Position numbers and translations under genes: made by a program | Assembly (NCBI RefSeq): GCF_000469345.1 | Contig: NZ_KI271185.1 | Location: 5,058-68,919, forward strand | DNA: 63,862 bases | Origin: Eubacterium ramulus ATCC 29099 | Lineage (GTDB): Bacteria > Bacillota > Clostridia > Lachnospirales > Lachnospiraceae | Reading direction: 5' to 3' | The notes under the pieces: generated by a model | What the model was told of the DNA's origin: nothing | What the model saw: only the letters and a program-made list of their open reading frames with translations | Database searches by the model: none | Shown: positions 24,182 to 33,530 of the stretch, piece by piece | How positions within the stretch are numbered: the first letter of the stretch is position 1 | Layout of the letters: each line of letters starts with the position of its first letter

Positions 24182-25567
24182 TTACTCAAACGGTATCTCC
24201 AACTGTTCCGGTACTTCCATAAAGCCGTCTTTATCTTTCTTCACAGAATCTTCCATCCTTTTCCATGAACGCTGTATTCCATATTCCTTTCCGAACCGAT
24301 GTGTACCATGTGGTTTCCAGCCTTCAATTGCATTGTTCATAATATTAGCAATCTCTTTACCTTCCCACTGTTTCATTTCTCCGGTTCGATGAAGCGCTTC
24401 ATCGAACAGAATTCTGGTACATACATACTCGTCATCGTAGTCATCAAGAAATGCCTGTATGATTCCGGCATTGGTATCTTCCGGCATAAATTCTTTTTGC
24501 AGACGCTTTGCCTCTTCCTCAATTTCCTTTGTGAATCCTAAGAACACATTTCCCTGTCGATACAGTACCATTGCCTCTGCCCAGGCCTGTTCGATATAGG
24601 CTTTGCTCTCTGCCTCATTGTCCAGAATATGAACTTCTGCTTTCGACATATCTGTCATCACCGGAGCAAATCGTCTGTTTCCGGTTCTGTCCAGAGGAAG
24701 AAAATTCAGATCATTTGATGTTCCGCAAAATACACACTGTCTCGGTCTGTCTTCCGGGTGAACTTCATAAGGCACTTTATAAGTTTCTTTCTGTCTGCTC
24801 AGAAACGATTTTATCTGTTCAATATTCTTTGCTGTGATAGTTGCCTTCATTTCTCCCATTTCGATAATCCAGTGGTTCTGCAGTTTTCTGTAAATATTTT
24901 CATCGTCCAGATGATCCAGATTGTCGCTGAACCATTCTTCTTTTATCGCTAGATATTTGAAAAACGTGGACTTTCCGGCTCCCTGGCTTCCAACCAGACA
25001 CAGCATAATATCATATTTTATTCCCGGTTCATAAATTCTTGAAATCGCTGCCAGCATGTGCATTTTCATTACTCCGATTGTGTATTTACTCTTTTCTGCT
25101 CCCAGGAAATGCGGAAGCATATTTTCTATTCTTGGAATCCCGTCCCAGACCAGACTTTCCAGATAATCTCTGATTGGATGATATTTATTTTCATTGGAAA
25201 CAATATCTACTCCTGCTTTGATCACACGCTCACTTGTCAGTTCATAATTTTCTTCCAGATACATTTTCAGATTATTTTCATCAGTATCTGTAACCGTAGA
25301 ACTGTTATTTCTCCGTTCCCAAGGCACCTCTTTCACAATGTCCATTCTTCCAGAAAGCTCATTTCGTTTAATCGCTTTTTTCAGCACTGGATCTTTTTGT
25401 AATACGGTTACACAATTTCTAATTGTCTGCTTTGTTCTTCCTTTATCCGTATGCTCCAACATATTATTGACATCTTCTGTTGTAAGCATTTCCTCGTTCA
25501 CAATATCTTCTAATTCCATCAAGGACTTCTCGCTGATATTCGTTAATTCTTTTTTCAATTTTTTCAA
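24182..25567 (-). CDS. VapE/VirE-family ATPase (replication helicase-like)
   Basis: 461 aa. P-loop GSQGAGKST (about 193-201), then HWIIEMGEMKAT (Walker B region), FCGTSNDLNFLPLDRTGNRRFAPV (arginine-finger region). This is the virulence-associated E superfamily-3-like ATPase that accompanies a CHC2 primase on phage-inducible islands and integrative elements, probably for replication after excision. The start overlaps the primase by 104 nt, so the two are coupled. Confidence 0.9.
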   Translation of the reverse strand: MKKLKKELTNISEKSLMELEDIVNEEMLTTEDVNNMLEHTDKGRTKQTIRNCVTVLQKDPVLKKAIKRNELSGRMDIVKEVPWERRNNSSTVTDTDENNLKMYLEENYELTSERVIKAGVDIVSNENKYHPIRDYLESLVWDGIPRIENMLPHFLGAEKSKYTIGVMKMHMLAAISRIYEPGIKYDIMLCLVGSQGAGKSTFFKYLAIKEEWFSDNLDHLDDENIYRKLQNHWIIEMGEMKATITAKNIEQIKSFLSRQKETYKVPYEVHPEDRPRQCVFCGTSNDLNFLPLDRTGNRRFAPVMTDMSKAEVHILDNEAESKAYIEQAWAEAMVLYRQGNVFLGFTKEIEEEAKRLQKEFMPEDTNAGIIQAFLDDYDDEYVCTRILFDEALHRTGEMKQWEGKEIANIMNNAIEGWKPHGTHRFGKEYGIQRSWKRMEDSVKKDKDGFMEVPEQLEIPFE

Positions 25568-26138
25568 CCTCCCTTCTCTTCATCTTGAAAAACTCTACAA
25601 TCTCTTCTCCTGTTCCAAACATCAGCACGTCCAGATAGTCATTTATCTTTCTTTCATTTGCCAATGCCTCCGTAAATAATTCGTGCCACTCTTCATCTGG
25701 TTCTGGTTTGTAAAACTCTTTCCAGAACTGAATCCATTTCAGATATCTGATCAGCACGTCTGTTGCATGTTTCAACCACTGCTCCAGTTTTTCTCTGATC
25801 ATCACAACTTTAGGTTTCTTTGATATCAAAGTATTCCTGCTTTGGTGCGTCCTTTTGTATTTGTTTCTGTCTTCGATTTTTATATCCAATCCAAAATCTT
25901 CTATCATCTTTTTCGCAGCTTCATACTGTGATATTCCAAATAACCTTGCTGTAAAATCTATCGCATCACCGCCCACTCCACATGCAAAGCAATGATATAT
26001 TTTATCTGCCTTCATACTTGGGTGTCGGTCTTTATGAAACGGACAACATGCCATTCCATTTCCCTTTACTTTAATCCCGTAATGCTCCGCAGCCTGTCTC
26101 GCTGTCACACATCCTTTTACCTGTTCAAATAATGTCAC
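25464..26138 (-). CDS. CHC2 zinc-finger primase-like protein
   Basis: 224 aa. Zinc finger with Cys32, His35, Cys50 and Cys53 (ACCPFHKDRHPS ... YHCFACGVGGDAIDF) as in the DnaG N-terminus. No TOPRIM domain follows; the C-terminal half is Lys/Glu-rich helical, so it probably only recognises the start site and works with the downstream VapE ATPase. A GGAGG lies just before the ATG at 26138. Confidence 0.88.
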   Translation of the reverse strand: MTLFEQVKGCVTARQAAEHYGIKVKGNGMACCPFHKDRHPSMKADKIYHCFACGVGGDAIDFTARLFGISQYEAAKKMIEDFGLDIKIEDRNKYKRTHQSRNTLISKKPKVVMIREKLEQWLKHATDVLIRYLKWIQFWKEFYKPEPDEEWHELFTEALANERKINDYLDVLMFGTGEEIVEFFKMKRREVEKIEKRINEYQREVLDGIRRYCERGNAYNRRCQ

Positions 26139-26209
26139 TTCTACCTCCTGCCCCTCCGGGCAAGTCTCTGATGAACAGATATTCGGGAATTGTTGTATCT
26201 TTCAATTCG

Positions 26210-26241
26210 TGATATACTTAATCTGCCAAGATGGTATATCA
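26210..26241. repeat. Palindrome upstream of replication genes
   Basis: TGATATAC (26210-26217) and GTATATCA (26234-26241) form an inverted repeat around a 16-base spacer, about 70-100 bp upstream of the primase. Could be an operator or part of an origin. Confidence 0.4.
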
Positions 26242-26325
26242 GTGAATCTGATTATCAGAGAACTTGCTCAGATATTTTGTCTGGGCTTTTTCTTTTTGTC
26301 TGTCAGTAGTCATAGCTTTTGCTCC

Positions 26326-26496
26326 TTACACAAATCTCCTTGTAGGAATAATGATGATTTCAAATTTGCTTCCGTCCTCTAATTCAAGAAGAATCACATA
26401 ATCTGAATCCCGATCCGGTAAAATGGAACTTATTTTCAGCTTCTTACTGTAGTTAATTGCATCAAATATTTTTCCGACTACTTTCTTTGTTTTCAT
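26326..26496 (-). CDS. Small element protein, 56 aa
   Basis: The ATG at 26496 has GGAGGA upstream. Lys-rich N-terminus (KTKKVVGKIFDAINYSKKL), then LPDRDSDYVILLELEDGSKFE. No family recognised. It follows the integrase by 19 nt on the same strand, a place often used by small regulators. Confidence 0.55.
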   Translation of the reverse strand: MKTKKVVGKIFDAINYSKKLKISSILPDRDSDYVILLELEDGSKFEIIIIPTRRFV

Positions 26497-26515
26497 TTGC
26501 TTCTTTTCCTCCGTA

Positions 26516-27568
26516 TTAACGTTTATTGTCCAGCATCTCAGCAACTTTTTTCTGCTGTGACGGGTACAGATGCCCATAAGTGTTCAATGTCATCTGAATG
26601 TCTTTGTGCCCCAGCCTTTCCTTGATAATCAGCGGTTCTACGCCCTGGTAGATCAGATATGCCACATGGCTGTGACGGATATCGTGCACTCTGATTGGTT
26701 TTACACCGGTCAGTGCTTCATATTTCTTAAGACGTTTCTGCAGTGTTCTCGCCACAATCGGGAACAACCGTTGATCTTCCGGAAATCCATAATGCTTCTT
26801 TGCATACTCCTGTACCTCTTCCTTAAGAAAATTAGGAATATCAATGGTACGGACTGAATTTTCTGTTTTAGGAGTATCAATCACATCTCTTTTCCTGATC
26901 CGGTTATAAGTCTTATTGATATGCAGGAGATTTCCACTCATCTCAAAATCTGAAAGACTCAATGCCAGAAGTTCTCCTTCCCTGATTCCTGTCCAAAACA
27001 GAATTTCAAATATCAGATAATCTTCACTCCCCGGCTCAATCCCGGCAATAAATCTGTCGTATTCTGCCTTCGTCCAGAATTCCAGCTTGTTGGCATCTGA
27101 TTTCCCCATCTTTTTTACTTTCTTACATGGATTTTCCTTCAGATTGTAAATTTTCTGTGCACTGTTTAATCATGCATTTAACTGATTCTGGATCATACGC
27201 TCATAAGTCTTGCTGTATCCTTTTTCCTGAATGGTATTCTGCCACTGGATAATCTCTGCCGGTGTGATCTCATTCATTTTTCTTATTCCAAAATACGGAA
27301 CAATGTGCTTGTTCATCATGTGCTGCTTATTGCGGATTGAATTTTCTTTCAGTTCATTCTTTTTATCTTCAAAATAGACTTGAATAAAACTGTTCATCTC
27401 CATTTTCATATCTGCCGCAGTCTTTCTTATGAATTCCTTTTCATAATTCAATGCTTCTTTCTTGGTCTTGAACCCTCTTTTCAGCTTCTGCGTTTTCTTT
27501 CCTGTCCAGTCAATATAGCGGAAACTCACATACCAGGTTCCCTGTGTTTTGTCTTTGTAAGCTGACAT
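26516..27568 (-). pseudogene. int: Tyrosine integrase interrupted by one in-frame TGA
   Basis: The ATG at 27568 has a strong GGAGG. AP2-like arm-binding domain (GTWYVSFRYIDWTGKKTQ), then core-binding region to NQLNA. A TGA at 27170-27172 stops it, and the same frame continues LNSAQKIYNLKENPC to the catalytic domain: TGIREGELL (Arg), HDIRHSHVAY (His-x2-Arg), LGHKD and NTYGHLYP (Tyr). All catalytic residues survive. One base restores about 350 aa. Either the element is now trapped in tuf or the TGA is read through. It is presumed responsible for the tuf insertion. Confidence 0.88.
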
Positions 27569-27581
27569 CTTAAAACCTCCT

Positions 27582-27773
27582 TCATACTGCTCTCTGAGAG
27601 CATCCATAAAATTTTGTTTCCCAGTAGGGACGTGGAATTTTTCCACGAACTGCCACATATCCTTCCTTTGCCAGTTCATCATTAAGCTGCTTCAGAATGG
27701 AATATGCTTTACTGCGTTTCACACCTAATTCTTCCATGACATCATCAACAGTCATCATATAATTAGTTCTCAT
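27582..27773 (-). CDS. xis: Excisionase-like small DNA-binding protein
   Basis: 63 aa from the ATG at 27773 (AAGGAGG upstream). MTVDDVMEELGVKRSKAYSI is a winged-helix/MerR-type recognition segment, then LNDELAKEGYVAVRGKIPRP, matching excisionase-like proteins that precede integrases on Firmicute elements. It is 13 nt upstream of int and transcribed from the XRE-controlled promoter. Confidence 0.8.
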   Translation of the reverse strand: MRTNYMMTVDDVMEELGVKRSKAYSILKQLNDELAKEGYVAVRGKIPRPYWETKFYGCSQRAV

Positions 27774-27789
27774 AGTGTCCTCCTTTCCA

Positions 27790-27938
27790 GTCACTTTTGT
27801 GACTCTTTTGATGTTTTCTACTATAATTCACTTTTGTGACTTTGTCAATATCCTTTTGCGAATTTTATTTTTATATTCCACTCTACATTTTCATACTCTA
27901 CGAAAATCAACCTCTTTCGTATCATTCACTTTTGTGCT
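27790..27938. promoter_or_regulatory. Three repressor operators and divergent promoters
   Basis: GTCACTTTTGTGAC at 27790-27803, TTCACTTTTGTGAC at 27827-27840 and TTCACTTTTGTGCT at 27925-27938. The xis-int promoter on the minus strand is TTGACA (27843-27848), 17 bp, TATAGT (27820-27825), with operator two inside its spacer. Operator three abuts the repressor -10 TAGAAT (27938-27943). This is the layout of an autoregulated lysogeny-type switch. Confidence 0.78.
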
Positions 27939-27975
27939 AGAATAGAAGCACAAATATTATTAAGGAGGCAGCATT

Positions 27976-28509
27976 ATGGTTGGTAAAAAAATCCGGGCAT
28001 TCCGGGAATTTAGAGGATACAGTCAGATACAGTTAGCCGAGCTGTCCGGCATTAACGTAGGAACAATCAGAAAATATGAACTGGGAATCCGGAATCCGAA
28101 ACCGGATCAGTTAGAAAAGATAGCAACTGCACTGGGATTAAATGTAAGTGTTTTTCTGGATTTTAATATTGAAACAGTCGGAGATGTACTCTCTCTGCTG
28201 TTTTCTATTGATGATTCAGTGAACCTCTCACTTGCTGAAACACCTGATCAGAAGGTTGCGCTGACATTCGATAATCCTACAATGCAGGACTTTTTCAGGA
28301 AATGGTGTCAATTTAAAAATGTCTATGAAAAGGAAAAAGCTGAAATATTAGCTATTGAAGATAAAAATAAAAAACAAGAAGAACTGGATAAGCTCAACGC
28401 TACCCAGGAAGAATGGAAACTACGTGCCATGGGAACTACGATAGGTTGTCATACCATCGTTAAGAAGGGCACTGAAGGTAATGACATTAAGACGTATGAT
28501 CTGACTTAA
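27976..28509 (+). CDS. XRE-family repressor of the element
   Basis: 177 aa; AAGGAGG before the ATG. N-terminal helix-turn-helix (IRAFREFRGYSQIQLAELSG, GTIRKYELGIRNPKPDQL), then a helical C-terminal domain with a Lys/Glu stretch. It is divergent from xis-int and flanked by three matching palindromic operators, so it probably represses both directions. No protease or metal-binding domain for induction is visible. Confidence 0.88.
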   Translation: MVGKKIRAFREFRGYSQIQLAELSGINVGTIRKYELGIRNPKPDQLEKIATALGLNVSVFLDFNIETVGDVLSLLFSIDDSVNLSLAETPDQKVALTFDNPTMQDFFRKWCQFKNVYEKEKAEILAIEDKNKKQEELDKLNATQEEWKLRAMGTTIGCHTIVKKGTEGNDIKTYDLT

Positions 28510-28550
28510 TCCACAATCACATCTCTGATTTGTGAATAAATTCACTTTAT

Positions 28551-28601
28551 CTGTTATCATATTTGCGAAAATTATATATTTTGTTATCATTCTGTTATCA
28601 C
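28551..28601. promoter_or_regulatory. Candidate integrase arm sites, right
   Basis: Three GTTATCA copies: CTGTTATCAT at 28551 and the TTGTTATCAT-N2-TGTTATCAC pair at 28581-28601, matching the left end at 16277. Confidence 0.5.
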
Positions 28602-28639
28602 AAACGGTTGTCAGGACACTCTCCCGGCAACCGTTTTTC
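28602..28639 (+). terminator. Terminator after the repressor gene
   Basis: AAACGGTTG/CAACCGTTT hairpin followed by TTTC on the plus strand. Confidence 0.75.
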
Positions 28640-28687
28640 TATGCCGTTCGTTATTCTTTTCCGCCCTTTTATATATTTCCAGGCAAC

Positions 28688-28719
28688 AGAAAAACCCGTA
28701 GAACCGAAGTTCTACGGGT
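28688..28719 (-). terminator. Element-borne tuf terminator
   Basis: 11-bp stem ACCCGTAGAAC/GTTCTACGGGT with a TTCG loop, then TTTTTC on the minus strand. It replaces the chromosomal tuf terminator now at 16072-16102. Confidence 0.85.
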
Positions 28720-28774
28720 ATCTTACGTTTGGACACAACGTTATCTTGCGATAACAAATCTATATTCAGATTGT

Positions 28775-28829
28775 ATTACTCGATGATTGTAGCAACACGT
28801 CCTGATCCTACAGTACGTCCACCTTCACG
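28775..28829. repeat. attR: 55-bp repeat within functional tuf
   Basis: Identical to 16121-16175. It lies inside the intact tuf reading frame and covers the last 17 or so codons and the stop, so integration leaves EF-Tu unchanged. Confidence 0.93.
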
Positions 28830-29963
28830 GATAGCGAATGTAAGACCCTGCTCCATAGCGATTGGGTGGATGAGCTCGATTGTCATCTCTACGTTATCGC
28901 CAGGCATGCACATCTCTGTGCCTTCTGGAAGGTTGCAAACACCTGTTACGTCAGTTGTTCTGAAGTAGAACTGCGGACGATAGTTGTTGAAGAACGGTGT
29001 ATGACGGCCACCCTCATCTTTTGTCAGTACGTAAACCTGAGCTGTGAATTTTGTATGGCATGTTACTGTACCTGGTTTTGTAAGAACCTGACCTCTTTCG
29101 ATGTCCTCTCTCTTAATACCACGAAGTAATGCACCGATGTTATCACCAGCCTGAGCCTCGTCTAACAGTTTACGGAACATCTCGATACCAGTAACAGTTG
29201 TTTTCTGGATCTCCTCTTTGATACCAACGATTTCAACTTCCTCGTTGATGTGAAGAGTACCACGCTCTACTCTACCTGTAGCAACTGTACCACGACCTGT
29301 GATTGTGAATACATCCTCTACTGGCATAAGGAATGGCTGATCTGTTGCACGCTGCGGATCCGGAATATACTCATCAACTGTATCCATGAGTTCCATGATC
29401 TTATCGCCCCACTCGCCCATCGGATCTTCCAGAGCTTTTAAAGCAGAACCTTTGATGATCGGGCAGTCTGTGAAGTCATACTCTTCCAGAACTTCTGTGA
29501 TTTCCATCTCTACTAACTCAAGCAGCTCCTCATCATCTACCATATCACATTTGTTCATGAATACAACGATGTAAGGTACACCTACCTGACGGGAAAGAAG
29601 GATGTGCTCTTTTGTCTGAGCCATAACACCGTCTGTAGCAGCTACTACAAGGATAGCACCATCCATCTGAGCAGCACCAGTGATCATGTTTTTAACGTAA
29701 TCAGCATGGCCTGGGCAGTCAACGTGTGCATAGTGACGTTTTGCTGTCTGATACTCAACGTGAGCTGTAGAAATTGTGATACCACGCTCTCTCTCTTCCG
29801 GAGCTTTATCGATATTCTCGAAATCTACTTTCTCGTTTCCTTCTACTCTCTCAGCTAATACTTTAGTGATAGCAGCTGTTAAAGTTGTTTTACCGTGGTC
29901 AACGTGTCCAATTGTACCAATATTACAATGTGGTTTGCTTCTGTCAAATTTAGCTTTTGCCAT
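28776..29963 (-). CDS. tuf: Elongation factor Tu
   Basis: 395 aa from the ATG at 29963 ([12 protein letters not shown]; ribosome site AAGGAGG). Delivers aminoacyl-tRNA to the ribosome in a GTP-dependent manner. G1 GHVDHGKT, G3 DCPGHADY, G4 NKCD, plus complete domains II and III. Last gene of the str operon. Its final codons are the integration site of the mobile element and may be supplied by it; the coding sequence is intact. Confidence 0.98.
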   Translation of the reverse strand: MAKAKFDRSKPHCNIGTIGHVDHGKTTLTAAITKVLAERVEGNEKVDFENIDKAPEERERGITISTAHVEYQTAKRHYAHVDCPGHADYVKNMITGAAQMDGAILVVAATDGVMAQTKEHILLSRQVGVPYIVVFMNKCDMVDDEELLELVEMEITEVLEEYDFTDCPIIKGSALKALEDPMGEWGDKIMELMDTVDEYIPDPQRATDQPFLMPVEDVFTITGRGTVATGRVERGTLHINEEVEIVGIKEEIQKTTVTGIEMFRKLLDEAQAGDNIGALLRGIKREDIERGQVLTKPGTVTCHTKFTAQVYVLTKDEGGRHTPFFNNYRPQFYFRTTDVTGVCNLPEGTEMCMPGDNVEMTIELIHPIAMEQGLTFAIREGGRTVGSGRVATIIE

Positions 29964-30069
29964 TTTTGCGTCCTCCTTAAAATTGTATGCCTTCGGCATT
30001 CATAATTCTTAATTGAATCTTATCACTCGATACTTCGATTATATTAAAAAGGTCAAAGTATTTCAAGTT

Positions 30070-32187
30070 TTATTTTGCTTTTGCGGAAATAATTTTATCC
30101 TGTACAGACTTCGGAACCGGCTCATATTTCTCGAAGAACATTGAGTAGTTACCACGTCCCTGTGTTTTGGAACGTAAGTCTGTAGAGTATCCAAACATCT
30201 CTGCCAGCGGTACATAACCTCTAACGATCTTTCCACCGCCAAGGTCATCCATACCTTCGATACGTCCACGACGAGAGTTAATATCACCGATTACGTCACC
30301 CATGTACTCTTCCGGCATAGTAACTTCTACTTTCATGATCGGCTCAAGAAGAACCGGGCTTGCTTTCTGCATAGCCTCTTTGAAACACATAGATCCGGCA
30401 ATATGGAATGCCATCTCAGAGGAATCGACCTCATGATAAGATCCGTCGTAAACTGTAGCTTTAACACCTACAACCGGGAATCCAGCAATGATACCAGCCT
30501 TAGCTGCTTCTTCAATACCTTCTCCAACTGCCGGGATGTACTCTTTCGGAATGGCACCACCAACAACTGCGGACTCAAACTTGAATGTCTCTTCACCGTT
30601 TGCATCCATCGGCTCGAATTTAACTTTACAGTGTCCGTACTGACCACGTCCACCGGACTGTTTTGCATATTTGTATTCCTGATCAACAGGTTTTGTAAAT
30701 GACTCTTTGTAAGCAACCTGAGGAGCACCAACGTTTGCCTCTACTTTGAACTCACGAAGCAGACGGTCAACGATGATTTCCAGATGTAACTCACCCATTC
30801 CGGCGATGATTGTCTGGCCTGTCTCAGTGTTTGTATGAGCACGGAAAGTAGGATCTTCCTCTGCAAGTTTTGCAAGAGCTTCACCCATCTTGCCCTGTCC
30901 AGCTTTTGTCTTCGGCTCGATAGCAAGCTCGATAACTGGCTCTGGGAACTCCATGGACTCTAAGATTACAGGATGCTGCTCGTCACAGATTGTATCACCT
31001 GTTGTAGTGATCTTAAATCCAACTGCTGCTGCGATATCACCTGAGTAAACTTTGTCCAGCTCAGTTCTCTTGTTAGCGTGCATCTGAAGGATACGTCCAA
31101 CACGCTCTTTTTTATCTTTTGTTGCATTCAGTACGTAAGAACCGGAATTCATTGTACCGGAGTATACACGGAAGAATGCAAGTTTTCCAACGAACGGGTC
31201 TGTCATGATCTTGAATGCAAGAGCGGAGAACGGCTCATCATCAGATGAATGTCTCTCAATCTCATTACCATCCAGGTCAACACCCTTGATAGCCGGAATA
31301 TCTGTCGGTGCCGGCATAAATTCTACGACAGCATCTAACAGTTTCTGTACACCTTTGTTTCTGTAAGCAGTACCACAGCAAACCGGTACAGCTGTACACT
31401 CACATGTAGCTTTTCTTAAAACAGCTTTTAACTGCTCAACGGACGGCTCTTCGCCTTCCAGATACATCATTGTCAGATCATCATCTAACTCGCAGATCTT
31501 CTCTACTAACTCGTCATGGTAAAGCTCTGCCTCTTCCTGCATATCTTCCGGAATCGGCTCAATGCTGATGTCTTCACCTTTCTCATCGTTGTAGATATAA
31601 GCCTGCATCTCGAATAAGTCGATGATTCCTTTGAAGTCATCTTCTTTTCCGATTGGAAGCTGTAAGCAGATTGCGTTTTTACCTAAACGCTCACGGATCT
31701 GATCTACTGCTCCGTAGAAGTTTGCACCAAGGATATCCATCTTATTGATGAATGCCATACGTGGTACATTGTATGTGTCTGCCTGACGCCATACGTTCTC
31801 TGACTGAGGCTCTACACCACCCTTTGCACAGAAGACACCAACGGCGCCATCCAGTACACGAAGGGAACGCTCTACTTCTACTGTAAAGTCAACGTGACCT
31901 GGAGTATCAATGATGTTGATACGGTACTCTTTCGCACCCGGTGCAGGTTTATTTTCTTTCTGCGGTGTCCAGTGACATGTTGTAGCAGCTGAAGTAATTG
32001 TGATACCTCTCTCCTGCTCCTGCTCCATCCAGTCCATGGTAGCAGTACCTTCGTGAGTATCACCAATTTTATAGTTAATACCAGTGTAATAAAGGATACG
32101 CTCTGTTAATGTAGTTTTACCTGCATCAATATGAGCCATGATACCAATATTTCTGGTTCTCTCAAGCGGATATTCTCTTCCTGCCAT
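30070..32187 (-). CDS. fusA: Elongation factor G
   Basis: 705 aa, full length. Drives ribosomal translocation and recycling. [15 protein letters not shown] (G1), DTPGHVDF (G3), NKMD (G4), then domains II-V ending [18 protein letters not shown]. It follows rpsG by 15 nt in the str operon. Confidence 0.98.
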   Translation of the reverse strand: MAGREYPLERTRNIGIMAHIDAGKTTLTERILYYTGINYKIGDTHEGTATMDWMEQEQERGITITSAATTCHWTPQKENKPAPGAKEYRINIIDTPGHVDFTVEVERSLRVLDGAVGVFCAKGGVEPQSENVWRQADTYNVPRMAFINKMDILGANFYGAVDQIRERLGKNAICLQLPIGKEDDFKGIIDLFEMQAYIYNDEKGEDISIEPIPEDMQEEAELYHDELVEKICELDDDLTMMYLEGEEPSVEQLKAVLRKATCECTAVPVCCGTAYRNKGVQKLLDAVVEFMPAPTDIPAIKGVDLDGNEIERHSSDDEPFSALAFKIMTDPFVGKLAFFRVYSGTMNSGSYVLNATKDKKERVGRILQMHANKRTELDKVYSGDIAAAVGFKITTTGDTICDEQHPVILESMEFPEPVIELAIEPKTKAGQGKMGEALAKLAEEDPTFRAHTNTETGQTIIAGMGELHLEIIVDRLLREFKVEANVGAPQVAYKESFTKPVDQEYKYAKQSGGRGQYGHCKVKFEPMDANGEETFKFESAVVGGAIPKEYIPAVGEGIEEAAKAGIIAGFPVVGVKATVYDGSYHEVDSSEMAFHIAGSMCFKEAMQKASPVLLEPIMKVEVTMPEEYMGDVIGDINSRRGRIEGMDDLGGGKIVRGYVPLAEMFGYSTDLRSKTQGRGNYSMFFEKYEPVPKSVQDKIISAKAK

Positions 32188-32202
32188 GGTGATTTCCTCC
32201 TC

Positions 32203-32871
<669 letters not shown>

Positions 32872-33291
32872 CTATTTGCCTGCTTTCGGTCTCTTAGCGC
32901 CGTATTTGGAACGAGCCTGACGTCTGTTTGCAACGCCTGCTGTATCCAGTGTTCCTCTGATGATATGGTATCTTGTACCTGGTAAGTCTTTTACACGACC
33001 ACCACGGATCAGAACAACACTATGCTCCTGTAAGTTATGACCTTCACCCGGAATATAGCTTGTTACTTCGATTCCGTTAGAAAGACGAACTCTGGCGATT
33101 TTTCTAAGAGCTGAGTTAGGTTTTTTCGGGGTTGCAGTCTTAACTGCTGTACAAACACCTCTCTTCTGCGGAGAAGATGCATCTGTAGGTCTCTTCTGTA
33201 AAGAGTTGTAACCTTTCTGTAATGCAGGTGCTGTAGATTTTTTTGCAGTTGTCTGACGACCTTTTCTTACTAACTGATTAAATGTTGGCAT
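32872..33291 (-). CDS. rpsL: 30S ribosomal protein S12
   Basis: 139 aa from the ATG at 33291 (AGGAGGTG upstream). Decoding-centre protein. [20 protein letters not shown] contains Lys42-type residues associated with streptomycin response in the wild-type state. First gene of the str operon. Confidence 0.97.
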   Translation of the reverse strand: MPTFNQLVRKGRQTTAKKSTAPALQKGYNSLQKRPTDASSPQKRGVCTAVKTATPKKPNSALRKIARVRLSNGIEVTSYIPGEGHNLQEHSVVLIRGGRVKDLPGTRYHIIRGTLDTAGVANRRQARSKYGAKRPKAGK

Positions 33292-33353
33292 TCTATTCAC
33301 CTCCTGTATATTTTGTAAAAAAGTTTCCTGTGCACTTTTATGCACACTAAAAT

Positions 33354-33382
33354 AGTATAGTGACTGACTTCGCACTTGTCAA
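33354..33382 (-). promoter_or_regulatory. str operon promoter
   Basis: TTGACA (33377-33382), 17-bp spacer, TATACT (33354-33359) on the minus strand, about 60 bp upstream of rpsL. A small TGCAT/ATGCA-type hairpin follows in the leader. Confidence 0.88.
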
Positions 33383-33462
33383 GCATCTTTTTTAAATTTT
33401 ACCATTTTTTCTGTTTTTATACATAAACATATACAATTCATGTGTTTTTCTATCAGAAAGAC

Positions 33463-33490
33463 AGAAAAAACGGTGTCATCTCCGACACCG
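33463..33490 (-). terminator. rpoBC terminator
   Basis: CGGTGTC/GACACCG hairpin followed by TTTTTTC on the minus strand, 40 bp after rpoC. Confidence 0.88.
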
Positions 33491-33530
33491 CTTCTTCTAT
33501 ATAGTATATATAGTATTATTTTTGTTCTGC

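Larger units (their letters stand above)
16121..28829. mobile_element. Integrative mobilizable element in tuf, 12.65 kb
   Basis: Perfect 55-bp direct repeats at 16121-16175 and 28775-28829 consist of the last codons and stop of tuf. Between them lie repressor, excisionase, tyrosine integrase, CHC2 primase, VapE, DUF5348, Mob/Pre relaxase, TnpV, and defence cargo (5mC methylase, restriction enzyme, Vsr, PrrC-like ATPase). No type IV secretion genes, hence mobilizable rather than self-transmissible. The element supplies a replacement tuf 3' end and terminator. Cargo from 16.3 to 21.7 kb is visibly more AT-rich than the backbone. Confidence 0.9.

Noticed and set aside
27790-27938. Short repeats near the repressor considered as a CRISPR
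   Set aside because: Only three unequal, palindromic 14-bp copies at irregular spacing; they match operators.
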